Notes: a model not told the origin generated them from the sequence alone. Shown: positions 1 to 6,885, counted from the first letter of the stretch. The stretch: DNA of 14,766 bases from an uncultured Collinsella sp. (GCA_900754275.1 CAAECF010000016.1:1-14766); one strand, 5' to 3'. Translations and numbers: made by a program.

Positions 1-594
1 GAGCACATTGGACGTAGAGGAGCAGCCGGCGACGTAGCTCGCGCGCGCAACGGCCAGGCCGCCATCGGGACCCTGGGCTCGGCGCAGGCCAAACTCGGCC
101 ACGGGACGGCCGTCCGCCGCCAGCACCACTCGCGCCGTCTTGGTGGCGACAAGTGTCTGGAACCCGACGATGTTGAGCAGCGCCGTCTCAAGCAGCTGGC
201 ACTCGAGCGCAGGACCGGTGACGCGCACCATGGGCTCGCGTGGAAAGACGAGCTCGCCCTCGGGGACGGCGTCGATATTTACATGCGCACGAAAATCGCG
301 CAGGTAGTCGAGGAATGCGGACTTGAACATCGCGCCGCCGGCCGGGGCTTGGAGCGAGGCGAGGTAGTCGATATCCTCGGGCGTAAAGCGCAGATTCTCG
401 ACTAGCTCGGGCAGCTCGGCGGTGCCGCACATGACGGCATAGGCGCTGCCAAAGGGATGGTCGCGGTAAAACGCGGTAAAACAACCCTGCTCATTGGCCT
501 TGCCGCTCTCCCACAGGCCCTGGGCCATAGTGAGTTCGTACAGATCGGTGAGCATTGCGATGTCGGTGGGATGAGAGATATCGGTCAAAGCCAT
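1..594 (-). CDS. pncB: Nicotinate phosphoribosyltransferase, N-terminal 198 residues (runs off the left edge)
   Basis: Nicotinate phosphoribosyltransferase makes nicotinate mononucleotide from nicotinate and PRPP, the first step of the Preiss-Handler route that salvages NAD in the cytoplasm. The reading frame is open from the ATG at 592-594 to the window edge, giving 198 residues of a protein family usually 400-490 long. Diagnostic stretches are LYELTMAQG at residues 18-26, near the N-terminus as in the family, and EFGLRRAQGPDGG at 167-179 followed by TSN at 194-196, which belong to the substrate-binding core. The start is supported by GAAAGG eight bases upstream. It lies 84 bases downstream of the tail-anchored protein gene on the same strand, so co-transcription is possible but not shown. 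The C-terminal part lies outside the window, so intactness cannot be judged. Confidence 0.93.
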   Translation of the reverse strand, partial: MALTDISHPTDIAMLTDLYELTMAQGLWESGKANEQGCFTAFYRDHPFGSAYAVMCGTAELPELVENLRFTPEDIDYLASLQAPAGGAMFKSAFLDYLRDFRAHVNIDAVPEGELVFPREPMVRVTGPALECQLLETALLNIVGFQTLVATKTARVVLAADGRPVAEFGLRRAQGPDGGLAVARASYVAGCSSTSNVL

Positions 595-678
595 GGGGCG
601 ACCTTTCGGATGTGTGGTGCAGAATTTGAGGGTTGGACGAGAGCAGAGCATGCGGACATGACGCCCGATGCAAATCGG

Positions 679-1137
679 TTAGAGCAGGCCCATGCTGGTC
701 AGGATCGTGTAGCCCATAAAGATGACAAACGCGATGAGGGCAAGGACAATGATGATTTTTTGAGCCGGCGCCATGCCAGGGATCTCGTTCTCGCCCGTAG
801 GTTCCTTGGAGGTAACCATGCGCTGGGCAAAGGTCATCTCGTCACGGCTCGGCTTGGGCTCGACGGACTTAAGACGAGCGGCCTTTTTAGGCTGAGGTTT
901 GGGCGCGGCAGGTGCAGGCTTCGCAGCAGCGGGCTTGGGTGCGGGCGCGGGCTTGCGCTCGGATGCGGCGTTCGAGGCGGCCTCCTCGGCCTTCGCACGC
1001 TCGGCACGCAGGGCAGTCAGCTCCTCACGCTCGCGACGGGCCTCTTCCCGAGCCTCGCGGCGGGCCTTCTCAGCGCGGAGCTCTTCCAACTCGGCGCGCT
1101 CCTCGTCGGACAATGGTTGGGACTCAAGCTCGGCCAT
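679..1137 (-). CDS. Small tail-anchored coiled-coil membrane protein, function unknown
   Basis: I do not recognise a characterised family. The 152-residue product has three parts. Residues about 10-55 are very rich in Glu, Arg and Ala and look like a charged helix or coiled coil. Residues about 60-85 are a Pro-Ala-Lys linker. Residues about 128-148 are a single strongly hydrophobic segment (KIIIVLALIAFVIFMGY) that ends a few residues before the C-terminus, so the protein is probably tail-anchored with its helix in the cytoplasm. The ATG at 1135-1137 is chosen because AGAAAGGG lies about eight bases upstream. An in-frame start twelve codons earlier falls inside the tRNA terminator and lacks a ribosome site. 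The gene begins only 18 bases after the T-run of that terminator, leaving no room for a separate promoter. Low-complexity composition makes remote homology claims unsafe. Confidence 0.75.
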   Translation of the reverse strand: MAELESQPLSDEERAELEELRAEKARREAREEARREREELTALRAERAKAEEAASNAASERKPAPAPKPAAAKPAPAAPKPQPKKAARLKSVEPKPSRDEMTFAQRMVTSKEPTGENEIPGMAPAQKIIIVLALIAFVIFMGYTILTSMGLL

Positions 1138-1155
1138 GGTATAGCCCTTTCTTTT

Positions 1156-1185
1156 AAAAAAAGCCGCCGACACAATGTCAGCGGC
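1156..1185 (-). terminator. Intrinsic terminator of tRNA-Ala
   Basis: Read on the minus strand, GCCGCTGACA and TGTCGGCGGC form a 10-bp stem (one G-T wobble) around a 3-base loop, followed by seven T. It starts 16 bases after the tRNA 3' end. The next gene starts 18 bases downstream, so readthrough is probably how that gene is transcribed. Confidence 0.85.
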
Positions 1186-1201
1186 TTATCAAATCCAAGG
1201 G

Positions 1202-1274
1202 TGGAGACGAAGGGAGTCGAACCCTCGGCCTCTGCCATGCGACGGCAGCGCTCTCCCAACTGAGCTACGTCCCC
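1202..1274 (-). tRNA. tRNA-Ala (anticodon CGC)
   Basis: The minus strand folds into a complete 73-base cloverleaf. The acceptor stem is GGGGACG with CGTCTCC, the D stem GCTC with GAGC, and the anticodon stem CTGCC with GGCAG around loop GTCGCAT. The T arm is GAGGG, TTCGACT, CCCTT, and the discriminator base is A. The anticodon is CGC, reading the alanine codon GCG. The G3-U70 wobble pair that defines alanine identity is present in the acceptor stem. The 3' CCA is not encoded (the next bases are CCC), so it must be added after transcription. The gene has its own promoter upstream and terminator downstream. Confidence 0.96.
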
Positions 1275-1287
1275 AGGACAAGTCGAT

Positions 1288-1315
1288 ATTTTACCTACGG
1301 CTCGCCAACTGTCAA
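1288..1315 (-). promoter_or_regulatory. Sigma-70-type promoter of tRNA-Ala
   Basis: The minus strand has a perfect -35 TTGACA (1310-1315) and -10 TAAAAT (1288-1293) separated by 16 bases. The -10 box is 13 bases from the mature tRNA 5' end, which leaves only a few bases of 5' leader. Confidence 0.8.
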
Positions 1316-1380
1316 CGCCCAATAACCAGTCTTTTTGGGGCGCGGCTATTTTGACAACTTTTCGAACAGGCGATCCTCTC

Positions 1381-1415
1381 GATGATTTTTTAATCCCCGT
1401 CCCAGAAAAATCATC
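1381..1415. repeat. Palindromic repeat with GGGACGGGG core, copy 1
   Basis: GATGATTTTT and AAAAATCATC form a perfect 10-bp inverted repeat around a 15-base loop containing TAATCCCCGTCCCAG. The same core with similar flanks recurs at 12392-12422, and a shorter version at 12451-12475. It begins 10 bases after the stop codon of the radical SAM gene on the minus strand. It may act as a weak terminator or be a REP-like sequence. The stem is AT-rich with no separate T-run, so terminator function is uncertain. Confidence 0.65.
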
Positions 1416-1425
1416 GGCGAACGTG

Positions 1426-2364
1426 CTACTTTGCGCTGGTAAGGACGCCGGTGGTGTCGAAGGCCGGGGTGAAGCTCTCATCTACAGCGCCGCCCTCTTG
1501 CCAGAACATCGTCGTAAAGCCCAAGTCATCGGCATGGTCGAGCACCTGCTCGTACTCCTCGCGCGTCACGGCACGCGCCAGATCGCCGCCCTGCTCGCGC
1601 ATGAGGGCATTGGGCGTGTACTGGTTCATGACCGAGATCGGCACGTCGCCCACCGTCTGCCACACCAGGTCCAGAACGCGGCACGAATCGTCCGCATGCC
1701 CCGGCAGCACCAGGTGGCGCACGATGATGCCGCGCTTCATGAGCCCGTCCTCGTCCACCAGCTCTCCCCCGCGGCGCTCGATCTCGCACGCCATCTGTGC
1801 CAGGCCCGACACGGCCACGCGCGGGTAATCCTTAATATGAGAAAGCGACTGCGCAAGCCCAGCATCGGCATATTTAAAGTCGGTGAGCCACACATCGACC
1901 AGGTCGCCCAGCGCCGCCACGGCACTCGCGCGCTCGTAACCACTCGTGTTGTAGACAATCGGGATGTCCAGCCCGCGCTCCCGCGCTGCGACAATCGCGG
2001 CAGGCAATAGGTGCGCATAGTGCGTCGCCGTCACCAAATTGATGTTGTTGGCACCCTGGTCCTGCAGTTCCAGCATAATCTCGACCAGGCGCTCAGGCGA
2101 AATCTCAAGCCCAAAATTGCCGGTCGAGATCTCGTGATTCTGGCAGTAGATACATTTAAGCGAGCAGCCGCTAAAGAAGATCGTGCCCGAACCGGCTTCG
2201 CCCGAGATAGGCGGCTCCTCCCACATATGAAGCGCCGCGCGAGCGACCTTAAGCGTGTCGTCGGCACCGCATACGCCACGCGCACCCTCATCACGCGCCG
2301 CACCGCAACGGCGCGGACACAAATGGCAGGCGGGCGAAAAAAGTTCGGTCAACGACGTCGGCAT
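1426..2364 (-). CDS. PflX-type radical SAM protein (pyruvate formate-lyase activase-like)
   Basis: This 312-residue protein belongs to the radical SAM superfamily, in the group related to pyruvate formate-lyase activating enzymes (COG1313, PflX-like). The CX3CX2C motif that binds the catalytic 4Fe-4S cluster is at C67, C71 and C74 (GCSLKCIYCQNHEIS). A separate N-terminal cysteine cluster at C13, C16, C20 and C32 (ACHLCPRRCG, then GVCG) is typical of this subgroup and may hold a second cluster. The ATG at 2362-2364 is preferred: GGAG lies nine bases upstream, whereas a TTG five codons earlier overlaps that ribosome site. No glycyl-radical enzyme is adjacent, so the substrate is unknown. It probably forms a single-gene unit, with a palindrome 10 bases after its stop. 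The family call is firm; a true Pfl-activase role is not supported. Confidence 0.9.
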   Translation of the reverse strand: MPTSLTELFSPACHLCPRRCGAARDEGARGVCGADDTLKVARAALHMWEEPPISGEAGSGTIFFSGCSLKCIYCQNHEISTGNFGLEISPERLVEIMLELQDQGANNINLVTATHYAHLLPAAIVAARERGLDIPIVYNTSGYERASAVAALGDLVDVWLTDFKYADAGLAQSLSHIKDYPRVAVSGLAQMACEIERRGGELVDEDGLMKRGIIVRHLVLPGHADDSCRVLDLVWQTVGDVPISVMNQYTPNALMREQGGDLARAVTREEYEQVLDHADDLGFTTMFWQEGGAVDESFTPAFDTTGVLTSAK

Positions 2365-2514
2365 AAAAACATGCTCCAAAACAACGATTCAGCAGCTCAA
2401 ACATTAAGGCCCGGACCGCGCAGACGGCTCCAAGCCTAAGGCGCCGTAATCGTCCGACACGATTTTTGTAATGTCAAGACTGGAATCGATAAAGTGCCGC
2501 TTTATGATGTAGGT

Positions 2515-2660
2515 ATTCCGCCCCCCGCGGAGCAACTGGGTGAACCGTCGCGTTTATTTAGGGAGCCCACACAGTCGTACCTAGTACAGGTATCCTTCGT
2601 TGTTAAGGACGCTGGAACAGTCGATGAGGGCACCCACCTGTTTTAGGTGGGTTCATTTTC
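2515..2660 (+). ncRNA. Candidate structured RNA or leader, family unknown
   Basis: A possible -10 box TATGAT (2503-2508, weak -35) would start a transcript near 2515, ending in a clear terminator at 2660. Inside are two back-to-back hairpins: TACCT with AGGTA (2578-2592) and TCCTT with AAGGA (2593-2609). A GCCC-GGGC helix (2565-2568 with 2628-2631) encloses them, and TGGGTG at 2537-2542 can pair with CACCCA at 2631-2636. That last pairing shares bases with the 5' arm of the terminator, so the two are mutually exclusive. This resembles riboswitch or attenuator architecture, but it could equally be an independent small RNA. It does not match the conserved core of any RNA family I can recall. 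The downstream wecA/tagO-like gene starts 230 bases later. Confidence 0.4.
2632..2660 (+). terminator. Intrinsic terminator ending the candidate RNA
   Basis: ACCCACCT (2632-2639) and AGGTGGGT (2645-2652) form a perfect 8-bp stem with loop GTTTT, followed by TCATTTTC. Its 5' arm can alternatively pair with TGGGTG at 2537-2542. Confidence 0.75.
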
Positions 2661-2890
2661 GTAACGTGGGGGGTGGTTTTCTTTTGCCGAAAATCACCAT
2701 TACAGTCCATATGAATCCCCGCCGGCATCCCGACAAGCTATCGACAACATCCCAATATCTGGTAAGCGCGTGATTATCGCTGCGTGCAATTCCATGCACC
2801 CCCCTTGGTCGAGTATTATGGTTCGGCTATGCCCTTTGCGCATGGCGTTCTTCTGACCTTTTCCTTCGACGCTTGGCGGTTTTTAGATTC

Positions 2891-4090
2891 ATGGCTTCAT
2901 CCCCGAGCTACATACCGTACCTATGCGTGGCAGCGGCGGCCTTTATCACGACCTTCCTCGCGGTGCCCCTGGTCAAGCGCTTGGCAATTAAGCTCGATGC
3001 CGTCGACTATCCTTCTAAGCGCCGCATCAACACCAAGCCCATCCCACGTTTGGGCGGAGCGGCGGTGTTTTTGGGCCTGGTCGTTGCCTGCATTGTGCAA
3101 ATCCTAGGCACCTGGTACCTAGGCTGGCCACCCGTCCTGGTGCCGCACCCGCGCCTTCACATTAGCTATCCCATGCTGGCGCTCTCCTTTACCGTCATCT
3201 TTGCGACCGGCGCTATCGACGACGTCTTCCAGCTCACGCCCAAGCAAAAGCTGGCCGGACAAGTCCTCGCCGCGCTTATCGCCTGTATCGGCGGCCTAAA
3301 AATCGGCGTCATCGTCAACCCGTTTGCCCCCGGCGAGATCATGCTCGGATGGCTCGCCTACCCCATCACCGTGATCTATCTGGTGGCATTCACCAACATC
3401 ATTAACCTCATCGACGGCCTCGACGGCTTGGCCACGGGCATCTGCGGCATCGCGTCATTCACCATGTTCTCAATGGCCGTGCTCTCGGGCCGCATCGACG
3501 CCGCCGCGCTCTCTATTGCGCTCTTTGGCGCCTGTCTAGCCTTTTTGCACTACAACTTCAACCCCGCAAGCATCTTCTTGGGCGACTCGGGGTCGCTGCT
3601 GCTGGGCTTTGCGCTGGGCTCCATCTCGCTGCTCAACGTGAGCCGCACCGCCGCACTCACCTCGCTTATCATCCCGCTCATCGTTGCCGGCGTGCCTATC
3701 ATCGACACGTTTAGCGCCATCGTGCGCCGCAAGCGCGCCCACATTAGCATCGGGCAGGCCGACAAGGGCCACATCCACCACCGCCTGATCCAAGAAGGCT
3801 ACAACCAAAAACAGGCTGTGCTGCTCATCTATGCCTGGTGCATTATGCTTTCGGCCGGCGCCGCCGCCATCAATCAGGTCGAGGTGCCCATGCGCGTGCT
3901 CATCTTTACCGTGCTTGCCATTGGCTCGGCGGCCTTTGCCAAGCACCTGCACCTGTTTGAACCCGTGCTGCGCCACCATTACAACAAGCGCACGCACGAG
4001 GACGAACTGGTCACCCCCGACGACCCCGCCTTTAAGCAGGAGGAGCAGGCAGCTGAGGAACGTAAGGAAGAGCGCCACCACAAGCTCTAG
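2891..4090 (+). CDS. Undecaprenyl-phosphate sugar-1-phosphate transferase, WecA/TagO type
   Basis: This 399-residue polytopic membrane enzyme belongs to the MraY/WecA/TagO family. These enzymes transfer a sugar-1-phosphate, usually GlcNAc-1-P from UDP-GlcNAc, to undecaprenyl phosphate on the cytoplasmic face, starting a lipid-linked glycan such as teichoic acid, O-antigen-like or capsule polymer. Family motifs appear in order: the catalytic Asp pair in AIDDVFQ (residues 110-111), NIINLIDGLDGLA (169-181), FLGDSGS (229-235) and HIHHRL (294-299). The HxHH loop argues for WecA/TagO rather than MraY. About eleven hydrophobic segments are visible, and the last 35 residues are a charged cytoplasmic tail. 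The ATG at 2891 is chosen because the conserved N-terminal segment begins there, but no good ribosome site precedes it or the in-frame TTG at 2873. The sugar specificity and end product are not determined. Confidence 0.92.
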   Translation: MASSPSYIPYLCVAAAAFITTFLAVPLVKRLAIKLDAVDYPSKRRINTKPIPRLGGAAVFLGLVVACIVQILGTWYLGWPPVLVPHPRLHISYPMLALSFTVIFATGAIDDVFQLTPKQKLAGQVLAALIACIGGLKIGVIVNPFAPGEIMLGWLAYPITVIYLVAFTNIINLIDGLDGLATGICGIASFTMFSMAVLSGRIDAAALSIALFGACLAFLHYNFNPASIFLGDSGSLLLGFALGSISLLNVSRTAALTSLIIPLIVAGVPIIDTFSAIVRRKRAHISIGQADKGHIHHRLIQEGYNQKQAVLLIYAWCIMLSAGAAAINQVEVPMRVLIFTVLAIGSAAFAKHLHLFEPVLRHHYNKRTHEDELVTPDDPAFKQEEQAAEERKEERHHKL

Positions 4091-4161
4091 GGCAAGCTGC
4101 CGAGGATGTGCCAAGGCACCGTTGGCCAAGCGCGGCCGCGCCGCGCCCATCGCACAAGCCA

Positions 4162-4198
4162 CCCCTCTCCCGCCCCTCGCCTACTTACGCCCCGCCCC
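4162..4198 (-). other. Guanine-run tract (possible G-quadruplex) before trpS
   Basis: The minus strand has five runs of three or four G (complementary C runs at 4162, 4169, 4173, 4190 and 4195). Three are tightly spaced and two lie after a 13-base gap. It sits 50-90 bases upstream of the trpS start. Folding is possible but not shown. In a GC-rich genome such tracts can also be incidental. Confidence 0.3.
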
Positions 4199-4249
4199 TC
4201 CAATAAACGCGTTATCATCTTGACCCATGAACATACGTTAGGAGCAATC

Positions 4250-5299
4250 ATGCCAAACGAGAACAGCTACGAAGTCGCGCTGCAAAAGAGCAACGCCATT
4301 CGCGAGGGCCTGGCCAAGACGCCCGAGAAGTTCACCATGCTTACCGGCGACCGCCCCACCGGCCGTCTGCACCTGGGTCACTACTTTGGCACCCTCAAGG
4401 GCCGCGTGGAGCTGCAGAACATGGGCGCCAGGACCAACGTACTCATCGCCGACTACCAGGTCATCACCGACCGCGACACCACCGAGCACATCCAGGACAA
4501 CGTGTACAACATGGTCATGGACTACCTTGCCTGCGGTATCGACCCCGACAAGACCATGATCTACGCGCACTCCGCCGTGCCCGCCGCCAACCAGCTCATG
4601 CTGCCGTTCCTGTCGCTGGTGTCCGAGGCCGAGCTGGCGCGCAACCCCACGGTCAAGGCCGAGATGGAGGCCTCGGGCCACGAGCTCACCGGCCTTCTGC
4701 TCACCTACCCGGTGCACCAGGCCTGCGACATCCTGTTCTGCAAGGGCAATGTGGTGCCCGTCGGCCGCGACCAGCTGCCGCACATCGAGCTCACCCGTAC
4801 CATCGCCCGCCGCTTTAACAACCGCTACGGCAAGGTATTTCCCGAGGTCGAGGCGCTGCTGTCCGAGACCCCGCTGCTGCCCGGCCTTGACGGTCGCAAG
4901 ATGAGCAAGAGCTACGGCAACGCCATCAATATTTCGATGACCGCCGAGGAAACGGCCAAGCGCATCAAGAAGAGCCAGACCGACTCCGAGCGCATGATCA
5001 CGTTCGACCCCGAGAACCGCCCCGGTGTGTCCGGCCTGCTTTCGACGGCTGCAATCTGCACCGGTCGCTCCGAGGTCGAGATTGCCGAGGAGATTGGCAT
5101 GGGCGGCTCCGGCCAGCTCAAGAAGTACGTGACCGAGGCCGTCAACGAGTACTTCGCACCTATCCGCGAGCGTCGCCAGCGCTACGAGAACGACCTGGAT
5201 TACGTAAAGGACGTCCTGCACGAGGGCAACCGTCGCGCCAATGAGATCGCCGAGCAGACCCTGGGCGAGGTTCAGGACGCCATGGGCATGGTGTACTAG
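4250..5299 (+). CDS. trpS: Tryptophanyl-tRNA synthetase
   Basis: TrpRS is a cytoplasmic class Ic aminoacyl-tRNA synthetase that charges tRNA-Trp with tryptophan using ATP. At 349 residues it has normal bacterial length. The HIGH-type signature is HLGH at residues 41-44 within TGDRPTGRLHLGHYFG, and KMSKS is at 217-221, with the expected spacing across a Rossmann fold. The ATG at 4250 is preceded by AGGAGC six bases upstream, a strong ribosome site. In-frame sequence further upstream is C-rich, lacks such a site and is not family-like. It is separated from the wecA/tagO-like gene by 159 bases and probably has its own promoter, though only a -10-like TATCAT at 4213-4218 is visible. A strong double hairpin follows the stop. 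No T-box leader is evident. Confidence 0.97.
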   Translation: MPNENSYEVALQKSNAIREGLAKTPEKFTMLTGDRPTGRLHLGHYFGTLKGRVELQNMGARTNVLIADYQVITDRDTTEHIQDNVYNMVMDYLACGIDPDKTMIYAHSAVPAANQLMLPFLSLVSEAELARNPTVKAEMEASGHELTGLLLTYPVHQACDILFCKGNVVPVGRDQLPHIELTRTIARRFNNRYGKVFPEVEALLSETPLLPGLDGRKMSKSYGNAINISMTAEETAKRIKKSQTDSERMITFDPENRPGVSGLLSTAAICTGRSEVEIAEEIGMGGSGQLKKYVTEAVNEYFAPIRERRQRYENDLDYVKDVLHEGNRRANEIAEQTLGEVQDAMGMVY

Positions 5300-5324
5300 G
5301 CAAAGCGCCTTCGCACAACATAGA

Positions 5325-5393
5325 CGGTGAGGCTGAATCCTCACCGAAACAGGAACAGGCCCGCTGGCAGATAGTTGCCAGCGGGCCTGTTCC
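5325..5393 (+). terminator. Tandem hairpins after trpS
   Basis: Two hairpins follow the stop codon. The first is CGGTGAGG with CCTCACCG (5325-5346, 8 bp). The second is a perfect 18-bp stem at 5352-5369 and 5376-5393 with a 6-base loop GATAGT. No T-run follows, so it may be a factor-independent terminator of the long-stem kind or a 3'-end stabiliser. It would work in either direction. Confidence 0.65.
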
Positions 5394-5574
5394 CGAAGTA
5401 CACCGTTGAATCGCACAGAGGGGAGGAATGCGAATCAAACTCAACAGGGCAGGCTTTTTCATCGCCTATTGCCTGCTCCGTTGCTGAAAACAATATAGTT
5501 CACCGTGGTTTACTTTGCTGCGACAAACCGCGCCGCCATACCTTCTCCATAAGTTAACCTCGGTAAACCTGCCA
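5394..5574. other. Intergenic DNA with no recognised feature
   Basis: Together with the hairpins before it and the palindrome after it, this fills the 331-base convergent gap between trpS and the alkyltransferase-like gene. A weak inverted repeat, GCAGGC with GCCTGC around 5449-5475, is all I can see. A 19-codon frame after GGGGAGGA at 5428 is too short and too close to its ribosome site to call. Confidence 0.4.
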
Positions 5575-5613
5575 AAACCACCACAAAGGGGATAGGCACC
5601 TTTGTGGTGGTTT
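5575..5613. repeat. 39-base palindrome R1, plus orientation
   Basis: Arms AAACCACCACAAAGG and CCTTTGTGGTGGTTT form a perfect 15-bp stem around a 9-base loop GGATAGGCA. It is one of four copies in the window. It lies 17 bases after the stop codon of the leftward alkyltransferase-like gene. The A-run, stem, T-run layout fits a bidirectional terminator. Confidence 0.9.
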
Positions 5614-5630
5614 AAGCCACGGCAGAGCCG

Positions 5631-5951
5631 CTAGAGCCCTGCAGGCCAGCGACAGGCGGCCAAGTCGACGTGCATGTCGTCCTTAAACGCCACACCCTCC
5701 CCTAGCAAAAGCTCACGTTGAGCATCGGGACCGCCAAAAGCAAAACCATCGCATATGCGGCCATCGGCAAACACCACGCGGTGACAGGGACTCTCGCCGG
5801 GGCGCGGATTGCCATGCAGGGCATACCCCACGTACCGCGCACTTCGTGGACGTCCAGCAAGCAGCGCCACCTGACCATACGTGGCGACCATCCCCTCGGG
5901 AATCTGCTCGACCACCTCGTACACCCGCTCAAAAAAGCCCTCAGACGCCAT
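5631..5951 (-). CDS. Single-domain alkyltransferase-like protein (MGMT DNA-binding domain, PCHRV motif)
   Basis: This 106-residue protein is just the DNA-binding/active-site domain of O6-alkylguanine-DNA alkyltransferase, the size of the Atl (E. coli YbaZ-like) family. It should bind alkylated guanine in DNA. Family features are FFERVYEVVEQIPEG at 6-20, TYGQVA with Tyr25 at 24-29, an arginine-finger-like SARYVG at 37-42, and the active-site motif PCHRVV at 55-60. Atl proteins usually carry Trp or Ala where a true alkyltransferase has Cys. Here the Cys (C56) is present in an otherwise Atl-sized protein, so alkyl transfer is possible but unproven. The ATG at 5951 is chosen for AGGGAG upstream; an earlier in-frame start lies inside the R2 palindrome. 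R1 and R2 flank the gene on either side, and only 29 bases separate R2 from the start. Confidence 0.88.
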   Translation of the reverse strand: MASEGFFERVYEVVEQIPEGMVATYGQVALLAGRPRSARYVGYALHGNPRPGESPCHRVVFADGRICDGFAFGGPDAQRELLLGEGVAFKDDMHVDLAACRWPAGL

Positions 5952-5980
5952 TGCTCGCTCCCTTCCACCCGGAATAGCAT

Positions 5981-6019
5981 AAACCACCACAAAGGTGCCT
6001 GTCCCCTTTGTGGTGGTTT
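5981..6019. repeat. 39-base palindrome R2, minus orientation
   Basis: The same 15-bp perfect stem as R1, with the loop reading TGCCTGTCC, the reverse orientation. It lies 11 bases after the degV stop and 29 bases before the alkyltransferase-like start, so it would end degV transcripts and also occupy the 5' side of the next gene. Confidence 0.9.
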
Positions 6020-6030
6020 TGGCAGGTGGG

Positions 6031-6885
6031 CTAGTTAACGGGCTGGAAGAAGGCTACGGCTACGGCGCCGGGGCCTACATGGGTGCCGATGGTGGCGCCG
6101 ATGGTGTGAACGGGCAGTTCGCCCTCGGTGTGGCCAGCCCACAGTGCCGCGCTGTCCTCGATATACTTCTTGAGCACCGCATCCGAAAGGCCCGTATAGC
6201 CGAGCGCCAGCGGCATGGAAAAGTCGATGCCGCCTGCCTTTTCGACCTTCTGGTTGAGCAGGTTACGGCCGTTCTTGGAACCGCGCGCCTTGCCCAGCTG
6301 CACGATCAGACCGTCCTCGGCAGCCACAACGGGCTTTACGTTGAGCAGCGTGCCCACGGCGCCGGCAGCAGCAGACAGGCGACCGCCGCGCACCAGGTAC
6401 TCCAACGTCTCGAGCAGGCCGATGACGACCACGCGGTCGCGCACGGCCTCGACAGCCGCCGCAACCTGAGCCGCGCCCTGGCCCTCGTCCACCAAGCGCA
6501 GGGCATACTCGACCAGCACGCGCTCGCCCAGGGTAACGTTATTGCTATCCACCACGTACACATCGCCGCCCGGGGCCTCGGCAAGTGCGGTGCGGGCACT
6601 CTGATTGGTGCCCGAGAGCTTGGCGCCCACGGTAATAATCACGGCCTCATCGCCGGCCTCACGCGCTTCGGCAATCGCCTGCGAAAAGGCGTACGGGTTG
6701 ACCTGACCGGTCTTGGGCAGCTCATCGCGCTCCACAAGCATCTCGTAAAAGCGCTGGTGATCGATGTCGACGCCATCCATATACACATCGGTGCCAAAGG
6801 TGACGGACAGCGGCAGAACACGCAGAGCGGGGTGCTCCGCCGGCGACATATCGCTTGCGGAATCGGTAATAATGCGGACGGACAT
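6031..6885 (-). CDS. DegV family fatty-acid-binding protein
   Basis: DegV proteins (FakB type) bind a single fatty acid and present it to the kinase FakA for phosphorylation, feeding host or recycled fatty acids into phospholipid synthesis. The 284-residue length is normal. The N-terminal strand and loop VRIITDSASDMS (residues 3-14), LPKTGQVNPYAF (56-67) and the fatty-acid-site motif LSGTNQSA (90-97) are characteristic. A further family block around ETLEYLVRGGRLS lies in the second half. The ATG at 6883-6885 follows AGAAAGGATTCGTT, a good ribosome site; in-frame upstream sequence is not family-like. The marR gene lies 119 bases upstream on the same strand with no palindrome between, so the two may form an operon. 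No fakA-like kinase is in the window. Confidence 0.93.
   Translation of the reverse strand: MSVRIITDSASDMSPAEHPALRVLPLSVTFGTDVYMDGVDIDHQRFYEMLVERDELPKTGQVNPYAFSQAIAEAREAGDEAVIITVGAKLSGTNQSARTALAEAPGGDVYVVDSNNVTLGERVLVEYALRLVDEGQGAAQVAAAVEAVRDRVVVIGLLETLEYLVRGGRLSAAAGAVGTLLNVKPVVAAEDGLIVQLGKARGSKNGRNLLNQKVEKAGGIDFSMPLALGYTGLSDAVLKKYIEDSAALWAGHTEGELPVHTIGATIGTHVGPGAVAVAFFQPVN

Larger units (their letters stand above)
2365..2890. other. Long intergenic region between divergent genes; no protein gene
   Basis: This region separates the leftward radical SAM gene from the rightward wecA/tagO-like gene. I see no credible coding frame. It holds a candidate structured RNA with terminator (2515-2660), a hairpin of GGTGGTTTT with AAAATCACC at 2672-2698 that could be a weak bidirectional terminator, and a good -10 (TATTAT, 2814-2819) without a clear -35 ahead of the downstream gene. 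Nothing recognisable is left in 2365-2500 or 2700-2810. Confidence 0.6.

Noticed and set aside
2527..2620. Signal recognition particle RNA
   Set aside because: GCAACTGGGTGAACC recalls bacterial SRP RNA, but the obligatory CAGGTCCGGAAGG-type core is absent.
2784..3107. Open frame overlapping the start of the wecA/tagO-like gene
   Set aside because: It runs in a different frame across conserved coding sequence, has no ribosome site, and its translation is Pro/Arg/Ser-rich out-of-frame sequence.
4238..5416. A 392-codon open frame opposite trpS
   Set aside because: It is the antisense shadow of a GC-rich gene; composition is His/Val/Gly/Leu-heavy and no family motif appears. Similar antisense frames opposite degV, pckA, the phosphatase and the antiporter were rejected for the same reason.
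5428..5487. Short 19-codon frame after GGGGAGGA downstream of trpS
   Set aside because: Only two or three bases separate the ribosome-like site from the ATG, and the peptide has no recognisable features.
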